Origin: Galeopsis tetrahit
Lineage: Eukaryota; Streptophyta; Magnoliopsida; Lamiales; Lamiaceae
Direction of reading: 5' to 3'
NCBI GenBank assembly: GCA_963675135.1
Contig: OY776129.1
Coordinates: forward strand, 44,280,141-44,344,140
Length of the DNA: 64,000 bases
The translations under genes were made by a program, and so were the position numbers. Position 1 is the first letter of the stretch. Each line of letters opens with the position of its first letter. The notes beneath the pieces are model-generated. The model did no database searches and was not told where the DNA came from. It was given only the letters and a program-made list of their open reading frames with translations. Positions 22,498 to 34,829 of the stretch are shown here, piece by piece.

Positions 22498-22844
22498 GCA
22501 AGAGTGATCAGGGACCAATTTGCAAAAAACGGGGTCAAAATCGTAATTTCCCCAAAAATTTGGGGTCATTTCCGAAATCGAGTTCGGAAAGTGGCCCCCA
22601 CGCGCGACCTTTGAGGTCGGCACGCGCGCATTTCAAATTTCGGGCGCCGATCACGCGCCTGACACATGTCACATCAATCATCATTAAAGTTGCTTCGAAA
22701 AGCGTGCTCGGCGTAGGAAACGAGGCGACCGCCTCCAACTTACGTCATCGAGATTTCAAAATGGATTTTGTTTGTCGAAGACAAATCCACCTTCCAAGAA
22801 GACGATCAGACTGCTCGCCTTACCATTCTACGAATACGAAGAAA

Positions 22845-22861
22845 GGCGACCAGGGGGCAAA
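22845..22861 (+). promoter_or_regulatory. Polypurine tract of the Tat element
   Basis: The sequence ggcgaccagggggcaaa lies immediately before the 3' LTR start tgttatacc. It is the expected position for plus-strand priming. Confidence 0.55.
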
Positions 22862-23615
22862 TGTTATACCTAGTCAAAGAAGTCAATCTTTGACAAGTCA
22901 ATCCTAGTCACCAACTTACGTGGCGAGGACTAGTCAACAAAGTCGTGCGACGACTAGTCAACAAGACCAAGAGAATGTAATAGAATAAATGTATTTAATA
23001 TGTTTAAGTGCTCGCTCGAAAATGTTGGCGAGCACATGTTTTAGTTAGCTGCTCGCCCAAATGTGTGGCGAGCACGCGCTTATTTTAGCTAGAGAAGTCT
23101 TAAGTGTTGAAGCCTTGGGAGATAGCATGGAGCGTGGCGACCACACACCTCGAAGGTCTGGGCGACCACTTTCCTAGATGACCAGGTCCTCCAGTGACCA
23201 CCTTGGCCCAGCTCCTCGGCATCTTGGCGAGGACGACCACCGGGGGCGGTTTAGCATTAAATGCGCCATCAAATCACCTTTTCGGGCAGAAGACAGGTCC
23301 AATGAGGGCGTGCCACGTGTAAAGGGCGGGCAGCCCCCAAAAACCACTATATAATGCCTAAAAGGCTCATTTGTAAACACAAGTTACACAATTCCACCAA
23401 ATCACCCCAACCCAAGCAATAAACACTCCCAAGCTCTCAAGCTTTTAGCTTCTCCAAGAAGCTACATCTTTGTTCTTAGCTTTGTTCTTCATAAAGATCA
23501 TCAAGATCACATAAATACTCCCTAAACACGTAATAAACCCCGATCATAATACATGTTTGTCTCGTGCTAGCAAATAGTCCACATCCGAGTCAACCCGACG
23601 AAAGCACGTACAACA
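22862..23615 (+). repeat. 3' LTR of the Tat element
   Basis: It starts tgttatacc, ends cgtacaaca (754 bp) and is followed by catacatacata. It carries the full left terminus that the 5' LTR lacks. Confidence 0.9.
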
Positions 23616-24139
23616 CATACATACATATAATAAAATGTTATTAAAAAATTTAAATTATAAATAACTTGATATTTTTAACTCTGTAGTAGTACATTATTTA
23701 CCATTGTCGCTAGAAACTACAGAGAAATGCATTATCTCCCAATACCAGTGCCATGAAAAAGGGAATTGCAACTAGATGAAAAGGTGAAAAAGTCATATAT
23801 AAATAGCAATGAGAGGAGTATGAGGAGTAAGGCTGTGTTCCGGAATTGAATTGGTAGAGGATCAATCAATTAAAAGAAAAAAAAAAAAGTTGACATGAAA
23901 TAGGAAGTAGTTCATGAGGTTATAAGAATTCTAAAAAGAGATCAGGGCTCTTAATGAAACAAGTCAAGGAAGGGCGTATGAGTGCCTTTTAAAGTGATTT
24001 TCATTTTGTGGATTACTCAAATTGTTGTATACTTTTTTCAATGAAAATGAGAAATCACCCATATTCCAGCAGGAAAGACTTAACATTAAAAGGGAGGGGC
24101 TGAAAATTTAACAACAAAATATTACCAAACAAAAAGCTA
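23616..24139. other. Intergenic DNA between Tat element and NIP7 copy
   Basis: No gene or element end was recognised. Confidence 0.5.
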
Positions 24140-24606
24140 CTACAGATCATCCTCCATCCTCAAATACTCTCCAATATCTGCATGACGAATGCACAACAAT
24201 CCCATTCATTAGGGTCCATTTTCAGGCAATCCACCGTACCCTACTCTTGCGGCATCTCCAAACCGACATTGAGAAACACACTATTTCCATACAGAAAACT
24301 CATCTCAGCAGTCAGTTTAAGCCATTTCCAGCTAACAAATTTTAGCATTGGATTGTGAGGAAGAACTTTCCAGTTTTGGTGAATTTACCGATTTGCGTCC
24401 CCAGGAAACGAGCTTATCGCGCTTCACGTTGGTCGCCCGTTTAACAAGAGATTCGGATACGTAGTACACCCGATTCCACTGCATACGGAAGCAATAGGGC
24501 CTTCCTGTGCCTGGGCTTCAAGGGCGATCTTATGGATGTTGTTGCCCACAAATTTGTGGAGCTTGTTGAACACCACCGTTGTTTCATTCTCGTCCAGAGG
24601 TCTCAT
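24140..24606 (-). pseudogene. NIP7: NIP7 (60S ribosome biogenesis factor) pseudogene
   Basis: From the ATG at 24606 the minus strand reads MRPLDENETTVVFNKLHKFV, closely matching the start of eukaryotic NIP7, a conserved RNA-binding factor of pre-60S ribosome maturation. After a frame change it continues with YCFRMQWNRVYYVSESLV, KRATNVKRDKLVSWG, IGKFTKTGKFFLTIQ, then WLKLTAEMSFLYGN. Its last codons match the family's C-terminus (DIGEYLRMEDDL) with a stop at 24140. The 467 bp are shorter than the roughly 180-codon family length, and several small deletions, frameshifts and stops break it. The order is collinear and no introns are visible, so a processed retrocopy is possible, but no poly-A tail or target duplication was identified. 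A functional copy should exist elsewhere. Confidence 0.8.
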
Positions 24607-24666
24607 GCCTGATTTCGAGGTTTTGAGAAAAAGGAGGGATTTTTTCCAGGGTTTTTGGTTGCACAC

Positions 24667-25485
24667 TGTATATAACTACTGACTTTGGGCCTTACTGGCT
24701 TTCGATTTGGGCCAGGCTTTCAATTAAATCCCTAGCCCTAATCTTTTTCACCATTTCTTCTTTTGCCTCCTCCCACCCTTCCTCCTCCCTCAATCCCACG
24801 GACGCCGCCTTTTTTAATTGTTTCCTTTTCTCGAAAGGTTTTTCTTCTTTTTTTTTTTTATCATTTTCTTTTTTTAAAATTTTCGACAAACATCTTTTAA
24901 TTAATAAATGTATGAGGGGAAGGGGAGTATATTCATGTAAAAACTATCCGTCAACATTAAAGTCTATAACTTGTTATGCTCGCTGAGAGTACATCTTGTA
25001 CATATGAATTTTATCAATAATACAATGATCCATTTTGACTTTTCAAAAAAAAATAAAAAATGAGGGGAGTATATTTAATAAGTATGTAAATTGTAAGGGT
25101 ATACAGTCTGGCCCTTCGATTTTTCAACAACAGCCCTTAATTGTAAATTGTGTAGGCTACTGTTATTTGCACCTCCGTTTCTGTTAATTACACTTCCCGA
25201 CTCGCTTACTATTTTTGTGGAATTTATTTATGGTAAATGAATTAAGGTAACATTATCAAAATTAAAGAAAAAAATTTCTAAAATGACACTTATTTTAAAA
25301 TTACTTAAAAAATTGAAGTGACATTTATTAAAAAAATAAGAGAATATTATTTAAATAATATTGTAAAATACTCATAATGACTTTTTATTTACAAATTTAG
25401 ATTTCTTAATAAGTAGATCACGTACACCACCTCTGTTTAACCGACTGCACCATCGTGGACATCACCTCCCCAATCAATGTCGGAA
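24667..25485. other. Intergenic AT-rich DNA
   Basis: A purine-rich low-complexity minus frame (24692-24889) is not credible as a gene. No element ends were found. Confidence 0.5.
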
Positions 25486-25828
25486 TAATTAGAAGGGCAA
25501 TTTTTACTGTAGTCAAATTTTACAAAGTGACTACATAGTCACTTTTTGTCGAATCGCGCCACGTGGCGTCGTAAACGTAGTAACGACTTTCTACCTGTTA
25601 TACAGATTTAAGTTATTTAATTATATTTTAATTTTTTATATTATTATTTACTATATTATCCTTCTTTTATATAAATTAAATTATTTTTAAAAAAGTGTAA
25701 AATTTATAGAAAATAACAAATTACTATCCTACCCCTTTCAATACAAAATTACAGTGTGACGCCCAAATTAAATCAAAAGCAACGCTCTCAGTGAAAAAAT
25801 AAAAAGCAAATTAAATAATAGATTAATA

Positions 25829-25970
25829 ATTCGCAGAATTCCTCTTCAAACCAGGGTTCTATCAATTAATTCGCAGAATTCCTCTTCAAACCAGGGTTCT
25901 ATCAATTAATTCGCAGAATTCCTCTTCAAATCAGGGTTCTATCAATTAATTCGCAGAATTCCTCTTCAAA
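25829..25970 (+). repeat. 40-bp tandem repeat, about 3.5 copies
   Basis: Units starting attcgcagaattcctcttca begin at 25829, 25869, 25909 and 25949, with one c/t difference. They lie inside Mutator-like element B. Confidence 0.95.
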
Positions 25971-26913
25971 AAATTACGAAGGACGCCCAAATTACAAATC
26001 TACAAAACTTTAGAGATTAGGGTTCTTCTCCTGAATCTTCTTCAGAAAATTCAATAACTTTTACTTCCCCAATACCTCTTGCAGAAGATTTAGGTCCCCC
26101 CCCCATCAACTCCCCAAATTATCAACGCAAGCAATTAGTTTCTTTCTCCCCCAATTCTCCCTTCCCCGCATGCGTCGACTCTTGCATGCCGTTGAATCTC
26201 AACCTGTCGCAACTCATCGCTAGAAGAAATAAAAGCAATTGAGAACAAGATTTTGGAAGATTGAAGAAACACACATAATTTATGAACAACAACAACCATA
26301 ATTTTCAAAGGAATTCACCTATTTACGGAAGATTACAAAGAAAATCACATAAAACTTGTGACGGTCACGAATTTGTCAAAAACAAAATCGAAAATCCCTA
26401 TTTCAGAAAACCGGGCAGAAGAAGTTTGAGTGTAGAACTCAAGAAATCGAGCATAGAACTCGTAAACAAAATCAATTAGAGAAAATCGAAAATTCTACCA
26501 AGAATTTTAAAATCAACGGGCAGGCGACGGAGGCTGGAGGCGTGGGTGATGGGTCGTAGGGGAGAAAAAAAATGCATCAAATTGGAATGATGTATTAGCT
26601 AAGTTTTAATTAATTTGATTAATAACATAAGGGTAAGTATGTAATTTTAACATTACGTATTTTAATTAAATTAATAAATATAATAAAATATTTTATTGTA
26701 TAAGGATAAAAATGTAATTTTACAATAATATATTTTAATTAATTTAATTTAATAGAAAATACAAATTTATGACATATTACGACAATACATACCGTAAAAT
26801 TTAGAAAAGGTAACAGGTCATCAAATTTAAGCCTTTAGATTAGATTTTTAATGGCTTAGATTAACTGACTACGATAGTCATTACGACACCTTACGACACT
26901 CTGACTACATGTA

Positions 26914-27638
26914 TGATGCGGCCTAAAACTGTCATTTCATAAGAAGTCGACACGTGTATAGAGAATAAAATAAGATGAGGAGATACGAGCTTAAAGAATA
27001 CTCTCAGGATAAAGAATCTCACTCGGATGTCCCTCTGGAGGGAGCTCCACCCAGAGGAGAGATATCAGGAAGACCTGGTCCTGAGGAGAATTAGTAGATC
27101 GAAAGTTTAGGAGAGGTTCCGTACGAAACAAGCTCAGATTGGATAAAGGAAGACTCATTCTTCCTCTTCTCAACGGTTGAAGTCCACCAGGGAGAGTGGT
27201 TGCGGTTCTTCAGGGATTGAGAGAGTGGAAGACTCTGTCAAAAGTGGCTAGGTAGTGGGAAGTGCAGGTCCGAAATAAGGGGAAAACCTAACTTCCTCTC
27301 AGGTAAAATTCCTCTATAAATAGGTAAGCTTGGATATATTCTCGGGTTACGATCTCTAATATTATTTGATCTATTACGCTTCTTACGAATACTCTGATAT
27401 CTTTCGAGAACCCTATTGATAAACAGAGGACTCTTGAGTCCTTGCGATATACTGAATCACCCATATTGACTTGAGCGTCGGAGTGTCCGTGCCGGACTCC
27501 CCTCCGGCGTGTCTTTTGCAGGTTCTTGGAGGATCATTTCAGAGAAGGAAGCGTGCTCGGATTATTTGTTCGAGTCTGGAAATTTGGATATCTAATTCAA
27601 CGGATATCTAATCCTTCTGTGCAATTTGTGGCACAACA
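26914..27638 (+). mobile_element. Solo LTR (gypsy-like), TSD atgta
   Basis: The 725-bp segment begins tgatgcggcc and ends ggcacaaca. Exact 5-bp duplications, atgta, flank it at 26909-26913 and 27639-27643. It contains a TATA-like ctctataaatagg near 27312 and, near the right, gacttgagcgtcggagtg and ccggactcccctccggcg. These are motifs of the U5 region in many plant gypsy LTRs. No internal region is present. It sits inside the right terminal repeat of element B. Confidence 0.85.
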
Positions 27639-27976
27639 ATGTAGAAGGTCCCTAATTAGAAATCTAAAAAAACTTTTCAAAGTCTCAATTTTGTATTTTT
27701 TTTTTTTATTTTTTTTTTACATTTTTCGACATCACCTTCCCCCATTCTTTATAGATTTTTTAATTCACTTAACTTGTTCGAAATTCACAAAAACTAATAT
27801 TATTGCACTTATAAATTAATATTATACATTTTAAGTTTCACATAAATTTGCACACTTATTATATATGGATGTCTTGTACCAATTTATACACTCAAAAATT
27901 AGTATATCACTTGTGCAATGCACAAAAATATTGCACGGAAATATATTTTAAAAAAAATTAGTTTAAGAGAATTATA

Positions 27977-28627
27977 CTATTCCCTCCGTCCATTTAGATA
28001 GTTAGATAGACTTGTTTGACTTTTTACAAATATTAAAAAATTGTATTGAAAAGGCACATTAAACAAGTAAAATTTCTATTATAACCCTATTTAATTAATG
28101 TTATACTTTCTAATGTAAATAATGTATATGGTTATATTAGTAAATGAATTAGAATTTTTTTTTTTTATGGAAATGAGCATATTTAAACGAGACATTCACA
28201 AAAGGAAAACAAGTCTATCTAATTGGGACCAATGACGGACCCACCCTATGCCCGGGGGCATTGGCCCCACCCCACCCCCACCTTTTCAAAATAATCACTA
28301 TATATATGTTATGTAATGTTACATTTAGTGTTAAATCCAAGTGTCCTTGTGGTTCATAGTCTTAGTATAAGACTCTTATTTTGTTTTAGGTAAAATGTTC
28401 GATTTCGATACTATTTTAGTTCTTCACACCCGAAAGTCAATCAAAACTTCCTCCAAATATAATGATAGTCATTTGTTCAATTTAGATTAATGAAATGAGA
28501 TATATTAACAATTTTATAATAATTTTTTTTTGCATGTATGTATAAATATTATTTCGTCTTTATATTAATGTTAATCGGGACCTCTATTTAAAATTTCTGG
28601 TTCCGTGACTGATTGGGACGGAGGGAG
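27977..28627. mobile_element. Stowaway MITE with nested hAT MITE
   Basis: The left end reads ctattccctccgtcc and the right end gggacggagggag, flanked by TA. Removing the 382-bp nested element and one 8-bp duplication leaves about 260 bp, the usual Stowaway size. Confidence 0.85.
28230..28611. mobile_element. hAT-type MITE, 8-bp TSD
   Basis: The exact 8-bp duplication attgggac occurs at 28222-28229 and 28612-28619. The ends are inverted: caatgacggaccca on the left and, read inverted, cagtcacggaacca on the right. An 8-bp target site and a CA-G-like end are hallmarks of hAT elements. The 382-bp interior has no coding capacity. Confidence 0.85.
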
Positions 28628-28629
28628 TA

Positions 28630-29986
28630 TAATGTATATATATAAATTAAAATAATATTTCCTCCCTATATTTACACTCCATCTTTTGCACACATAATAA
28701 AAAATGAATTAAATTACATGTATACATGACATTATAAAAAATACTTGACACAATTACCCTTGCATTCAATATAATTGAAATTTTAGAATTAGTCAAATTA
28801 ATTTAAATTTTAAATTCCTAATCAAATTTCGTTCCCGTCAAGACTTCTATTTTCTTTAATCAAGACCTTTCTAATCAAATTAGTTTCCTGCATTTCTGCA
28901 ACCAAGTATACGCTAATTTATAAACTTTCTAAAATTCAAACAAATTCCTAATCTAACATAACAAAATTTAACATATTTTAATAGTATTAATTATAGAAAA
29001 AATCGGTAATCTTAAACAAAAAAATTGTGCAAACAAAATTTATTTTATACAAAATAAATTACACGATTTTTTATTTTAAAAAATTTATGGTTTAACTGGC
29101 GGGCATAGGAATATATATTATTTCTATATTTAACAATTTCTGACCTCTAATTTAAATATCCATAATAAAAAAATGTGTATGAAATTAAAAATACATATTT
29201 ATAATATATATGCAATAAATACATTAAAAATTATTGCATATTACATATGCAAACTTAAAAATACTTTATAATATGCAATAGAATAATATATCTATAATAA
29301 AATGTTCTAAAATATTAATTTTATTTAAAAAGATATTCGAAATATGCATTATACATACAAATATATGCAATAAATTGGGTTTACATATGCAACAAAAATT
29401 GCATGCTGAGTTAATCTATTAGCAACTGCACAGTCTACACAACATCATAGCCAAAAACCTTCAGAGCAATCTGCACAATCTTCACATCATCATATTTATA
29501 ACGCAAAATTTGGTATGCTGCCCCAAATGTATAGGAAGGACACTAGCAACCTCACTAATAATAAGAAGGACATCTTGGCAATCCAGACAAGGGCATTTTT
29601 GCGCACACTAGCAACCTCACTGATCAAATCCTAGTATGTTGCCCCAAATGCTTCTCTCCATAAACTTGTAACCCTAACAGAATCGCTATGTTTATATACA
29701 TTCCACATTTGATTCACAATTTTCTCTCTTTCATCAATCACTGTGCATTTTAATCCAACATATTGGGACATGCTTCTGTTTCTCATAGCAAGCAAAAAAC
29801 ATCCAAATTGAAATCAAACCACGTGAATGTGGAATAATGGATAAAGGATTACACAGAGGCGGTGTGGAGTGCGGCTGGCATCAACCCAAAATCAAACTCC
29901 AAACAAATATTGTTCATAATTTACTGAGGCATCACGATCCATGATAAGAAACTCTAAACATCAAACCAAAATCAAACAAGCAAACA
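28630..29986. other. AT-rich intergenic DNA
   Basis: No genes were recognised. Around 29515-29660 the words cactagcaacctcact and gccccaaatg each occur twice, as an imperfect duplication of unknown origin. Confidence 0.5.
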
Positions 29987-30208
29987 TCAAAGACCTTTGT
30001 CCTTTTTGCTTCCAAATCTTTCGCTTCCTTCAACGACGGCTTGGGCCTTAGTCACGGCGGCGGCGGCGACGGATCCCTGAACGACGAGCAAAGAAGTGGA
30101 TTTTGGAATTGCAGCTCTGTCTACATAATGGAGTTGCAGCCAGGGCATGGCAGCGCGGGCCTCGCGCAGAGCTTCAATCGGCGACAAGATGCTCGCGGCT
30201 GACCACAA
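29987..30208 (-). CDS. Unassigned short GC-rich open frame
   Basis: This minus frame of about 73 codons lies in an isolated GC-rich patch (29990-30290). It starts at a non-ATG codon in the annotated length and reads an Ala-rich sequence with a basic end (SERFGSKKDKG). The contrast in composition with the AT-rich surroundings suggests a piece of a former exon, either a gene remnant or a fragment carried by a transposon. No family was recognised, no TATA box or splice sites could be tied to it, and it may be chance. Confidence 0.2.
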   Translation of the reverse strand: MWSAASILSPIEALREARAAMPWLQLHYVDRAAIPKSTSLLVVQGSVAAAAVTKAQAVVEGSERFGSKKDKGL

Positions 30209-30321
30209 GAGACGGCGACAAGCGGCGGCCTGGTGCAGCGGGGGAGGCGGCTGAGATGAGTGGACGACGAAAATGGTTAGAAAGAGTGAGAGGCGGCCCT
30301 ACTGTGTCAAATCGCACATAG

Positions 30322-32121
30322 TAAAGGTGTTTTTACCGCTAGGGTAAAAGACTAAATCCCTATACTAAAAATAACTCTAATACTAAAAGGAAAGGTCAAC
30401 AATTAATTCAGAATAGTTTCAAAAATATTAAGGAGGGTATATTAGGTTTTTTAATTAATGATTTGATCTTAATTGAATTGCTGATTATTTTTTTGTTTTA
30501 ATTGTAGTAGGAGGTGGATTTTAACTCTTAATGTCAATAAACTCTGAAGCCAAACTTATATATCATGTTGACGTCAATCATATTTTATTTGTAATGACTT
30601 TATCCATTTTTCCCTAAAAAAGATAATTAAATTTACTAAAATATGTCTCACAATATCTATAATTTTTTAACAACACAATATTTACTTTTATAATTATTAA
30701 CAAATACAATTAATTTATTTAAAAATTTTTGTTATATTATTAAATGTCTTACACACTCCACTAAATCACAATTTTATTTTCAATTAAAATTTCATGAAAT
30801 ACCATCGATAATATATTTTAAATGAAATGTCCTTAATGAGGTATACATTACATCTAATTGTAATATTACTAAAATGATAATCCATTTTTTGTACTATGAT
30901 AATCCAAGTTATCCAACTTTATGCCTTATTTTCTTGCACTTCATTTGCAATTGTTTCCACCATCCCCAACTAAAAAATAATTATATCATTAATAATGCAA
31001 TAAAAGGATTAACATATATTATTATTAGTATAAACATATAACCACAATACACTTATAAAATTTACAACAACAAGTACTTAAATGCAATAGAAATTGTGTA
31101 AAAAAAAATAGACAAAATATATCATTAACAAATTAGCATTTACAAAAGTACAGTAAATTGAATTGCAAAACATTCTTCAGGTAGTATAGACTTAAATAAA
31201 CCAAAACCAACATCAAAATCTAAAGCTATCTACCTTCTATTATGCTCTTGTAGATAATTGTAAATTGTACTCATAGGTTTGAGCACACCTGATACTCTAT
31301 TTATAAAGTAGCACAATTACCTTTCAAAAGAAAATCGATCCAAATTTCGTCCAAAATTGAATTTAAATCCAATCAAGAATAATAATAAACTGAAAATTAT
31401 CAGAAAATTAAGCATCTAAGTTATGAGTTAAGAACACCCACATGAACTATAACACAACTGTAATTAATTTGTTAACAACATAACTTCAACCCGAATCCAT
31501 TCTATTAGAAAACTAACAGAAGCAATTTCAATTCAAAGTCCAACGAAAACACTTGAACATTGGGGAATGAGAAATCCAATCAAAATTGAACAATGAAGCT
31601 AAGAAATAATAGGCAAAATGATGAAATTGAAAGAAAAACCTCCCACGTTTATTATGCCTAAGAAAGCTCTGCCGAGCAAGTATGAAAAAACTCAACGACA
31701 AAATTCATGATTTTTTGAGAATCAATATTAATCAAATTAAAAAGTTGTTCAATAATCGACACAAAATTAATCCATCTACTCAATCAATTACAGCCCGACT
31801 AACATATACCGAACAACAACTTTTTTTGCTTCCACATACTCGATGAAGTTGGGAGGGAAACACTATGCATTTGGAGCGTCAAATCTAATTGAATTCCAAG
31901 TTGAACAACAAACACCATTTCCCGCACCAAGCAACCAAGACTATATTGAAACTGAAGGCTCAGTAAATCGATATGATTCAAAATCAACAGAATCATAACA
32001 GATAATCCATAAGTATATATTTAGTGTGTGTTTTTATGTAATTAACAATGAAAATCACTTCCCCTCCATCTACTACTACTACAATTTAGACTATAAATGA
32101 AATTATTTTGTCTGCAATTTG
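30322..32121. other. AT-rich intergenic DNA
   Basis: No credible open frames, element ends or repeats were seen. Confidence 0.5.
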
Positions 32122-32132
32122 TATTTTTTGAA

Positions 32133-33857
32133 AGGGATTTCACATAAAAGGTCATTTCACCTAGTGTTTTTTTAAATAAAGACATGATTCAAAATAGTTT
32201 CAGAATAAGGAAAAAATGGCACATAAATGTACCATCATGCCCTTAATACATAAAATTCGGAATTAATATGGAGAAATTCTTTAAATGTTTGAAATTTAAA
32301 GCTGACTCTATCAGCTCATTAATTCCAAGAATTACGCAATTAATTAAAACCTTATGTTTGAAATTTAAAGCTGACTCTATCAGCTCATTAATTCCAAGAA
32401 TTACGCAATTAATTAAAACCTTCCTAAAATTAATTAACACCGGTCAGAAGAGCTTAATTTTGTGCAGAATTTTGGGGTTTTCCAATTTGTGAAGAAAGGA
32501 AACCGTGAAGTACGGAAGAAGACGAAGTGAGAAGTGAGAAGAACATTTTGCTCCCTAGACCATGGTTGGAAAAGTAATATAAAAGCTAAATCTGCATAAT
32601 AAAATGAATAATGCAGAACAATGAAATCTAAAACTGCATAATAAAATGAATAATGCAGAAAAAATAGTACGGTGTCTTCATATTAGAATGTGATTATGCA
32701 AAAATACGTATACATATGCAAAATAAGATCTGCATTATCCCTTGACCAAACCAATAACAAATAATCATGAACTACATTTCAGCAACGCGCACGTAAATCA
32801 TCACAATTACACGAAAACGGAGCAAATTGAACCTAAATTAAAATCATCTCAAAAAATCCTAAATTCTTTGCAAATTATGTGTGTACGTGTGGAATTAAAA
32901 ATCATACCCTTGGCAAAACTCTTCATCTGACCCTTGGAATTAAAAGTTTCTACTATATCTCCGGCGGCTTCGCGTCCGTCATCCATAATGAAGAAATCGC
33001 TGAAGTTTGAATCCCCTAGGAATATAAAGAAACGATCGCGTGGAAAGCCTCTTGATCATGTGCAGTCAGTGAACTTCGGGCCAGGAAGTGGGCCATGAAT
33101 GCCACGACCAACGCAAACCCTCGATTGCTTCCAATTCGGTGAAATCCATCGGCGAGTTAGGAGACGAACGAGATGCGTTTCATCAATTGATGAAACCTAA
33201 TCGAGATTTGCGATCATGGGGATTTATGATATTTCAAAGTTAGGGGTTTAATTTATGATATTTTCTGATAATGGCCGGCCCGGCACCATGAAAGAAACCG
33301 GGAGTGGAAATAAGAGAAAAAGTCCAGTGTCTTGATCGCGTGATTAAAGGCTATACTTTTTCTAAATTAGATTCGGGCTTTCGACAGTTTGAAATTTGAT
33401 TTTTAAAATTTTGAGTTTTGAAATCCTGATAAAAATGTGTATGATTTAAACAGATTCCGAGGGACGATAAACTAGAAAAGAAGGCGATGCAATAAACTAG
33501 AAAAAATGCAGAACACGATAAACAGATTCTGAGGGACGAGGAATTCTGAATTAAGGCGGTTTTTTGGAAATTAGGATTGCTTTTATTGAAAATTCGTATG
33601 AATCGTGCAGATTGCAAACGAAATAAGGAAGGTAAGATTCTTATTTCCATACGCGTGATATTAAACAGAATGCTGGCGAAATATATGGAATGTATGACTT
33701 GTTCCATTATTATATAAATTAAATAGTTATTCTTCAAATTTAAATGTAAGGGCATAAATGGTTATTTACACATGTTTTTGTCCTTTTTTAAAAAGATTAT
33801 AAAAGTTGTCTTTATTTAAGAAGCTAGGTGCCTAAATGGTCTTTTTTATAAATTTTC
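32133..33857. mobile_element. Mutator-like element C, TSD 9-11 bp
   Basis: The exact 11-bp sequence tattttttgaa lies at 32122-32132 and 33858-33868. Inside it the ends are inverted over more than 100 bp: on the left ggtcatttcacctag, aaataaagac and atgcccttaa; on the right their mirrors, ctaggtgcctaaatggtc, gtctttattt and aagggcat. No transposase is present. The interior includes a 69-bp tandem duplication and a GC-richer stretch at 32950-33250. Poly-T in the target site makes the exact TSD length uncertain. Confidence 0.75.
32285..32422 (+). repeat. Tandem duplication, 69-bp unit, two copies
   Basis: The unit beginning atgtttgaaatttaaagctg occurs at 32285 and 32354 without visible differences. 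Because 69 is a multiple of three, frames on both strands stay open through it. That is coincidence and not evidence of coding. Confidence 0.95.
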
Positions 33858-34432
33858 TATTTTTTGAATTGTTGAAAAAGGGAAAATATCACTTTTGATC
33901 ACCGAAGTTTACATCTTTTCAGATTTGATTGCCCACATTTAATCACTATAAAAATTGGTCACTCAATTATTATTTTCTATAAATTTTGATTCTGCCGTTA
34001 GTAAATCCGTCATTGAAGGTTTTGAGCGCTAATTCTTTTTTCACACAATTTCCCCAATTTTAATTCCTAAACCTCCAAGAGAATTTCATCTAATCAGTGT
34101 GGAAAATACTCCAGCAAGCAATGAAGTACCATTGAGCAATACTAAGTAAAGAAACAAAAATTTCCAGAATGTACCATATGTATTTCTTATTTGAATTTAA
34201 TATTTAAATTTTTTGTATCACTAAATTATGTTATTATATTTATATGTTGTAATAGGTCAGAAGGAATTATGCATCTTCTACAACATTTGGTGATTCATCC
34301 ACCATCCCTTCTCAATTATGATTTGATTTATTATCATCTCATTGTTATTGTTGTTGGTTTACTTTTTATTTTACATGGTAGACAGGAAATGGAAAACTCA
34401 GGAGGTAATAGGAAAAGAAAGTATCACAAGTG

Positions 34433-34789
34433 TGTTGGAGTGTGGAGCCTGATTTGATCCTAACGGGCTTGGAGTGTAGGACAAGTTTGATCCTAACGGG
34501 CCTGGAGTGGGGAGCAAGTTTTTTCCTAATAGGCTTAGGGTTAATTATGGTAAGTTTGTTCCTAATGGCTTGGAGTAGGGAACAAGTATTTTCCTAATAA
34601 GCTTAGGGTTAATTATGGCAAGTTTTCTATTATAAATAGATGTTCTCTCATTGTAATCAGTATCCGAAAAACATAGTGAAATACCTGGCTTGGCATCGCC
34701 CCCAGACGTAGTCGCAAGACGAACTGGGTAAACAATTCGTGTGTTATTTTCTCTTATCGTCATCGTGTGCGTGTCTTTATTTTTTAACA
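34433..34789 (+). repeat. 5' LTR of the copia element
   Basis: It begins tgttggagtgtgg and ends ttttttaaca. It contains internal near-repeats (cctaata.gcttagggttaa, twice) and a TATA-like tataaatag near 34632. Confidence 0.93.
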
Positions 34790-34829
34790 ACTGGTATCAA
34801 GAGCCTCGGGTTCAGAGGGAGCAGTCACG

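Larger units (their letters stand above)
11920..23615 (+). mobile_element. Ty3/gypsy LTR retrotransposon, Tat lineage, 11.7 kb
   Basis: Two long LTRs bracket a primer-binding site, gag, protease, reverse transcriptase, an archaeal-type RNase H, integrase, a 137-bp tandem array and an antisense gene. The extra RNase H, the long 3' region with tandem repeats and the extra antisense ORF are features of the Tat lineage. Hand comparison finds about 13 substitutions and one indel across about 720 shared LTR bases, mostly transitions, so the insertion is fairly young although gag-pol is broken. The word gctcgc/gcgagc is conspicuously frequent throughout. The left end is ambiguous: the 5' LTR lacks about 30 bp present in the 3' LTR, and a catac repeat adjoins both possible borders. 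Confidence 0.92.
25495..27652. mobile_element. Mutator-like element B, 9-bp TSD, split by a solo LTR
   Basis: The exact 9-bp duplication taattagaa occurs at 25486-25494 and 27653-27661. The ends are inverted: gggcaatttttactgtagtc on the left, and the right end, read inverted after removing the nested LTR, starts gggaccttctacatgtagtc. Net length without the nested solo LTR is about 1.43 kb. The interior holds a 40-bp tandem repeat and a GC-richer segment (26000-26570) with a weak 65-codon frame; there is no transposase. Confidence 0.82.

Noticed and set aside
24692..24889. 65-codon minus frame rich in Lys and Glu upstream of the NIP7 copy
   Set aside because: Low-complexity purine-rich strand; no domain or conservation signal.
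32243..32492. Open frames on both strands with a repeated peptide
   Set aside because: Result of a 69-bp tandem duplication whose length is a multiple of three.
32950..33250. GC-richer stretch in MULE C as a captured host gene fragment
   Set aside because: A short basic frame is present but no family could be recognised; left as undetermined interior.
34545..34790. Minus frame in the copia 5' LTR, repeated at 38901-39146
   Set aside because: Duplicate only because both LTRs carry it; not a gene.
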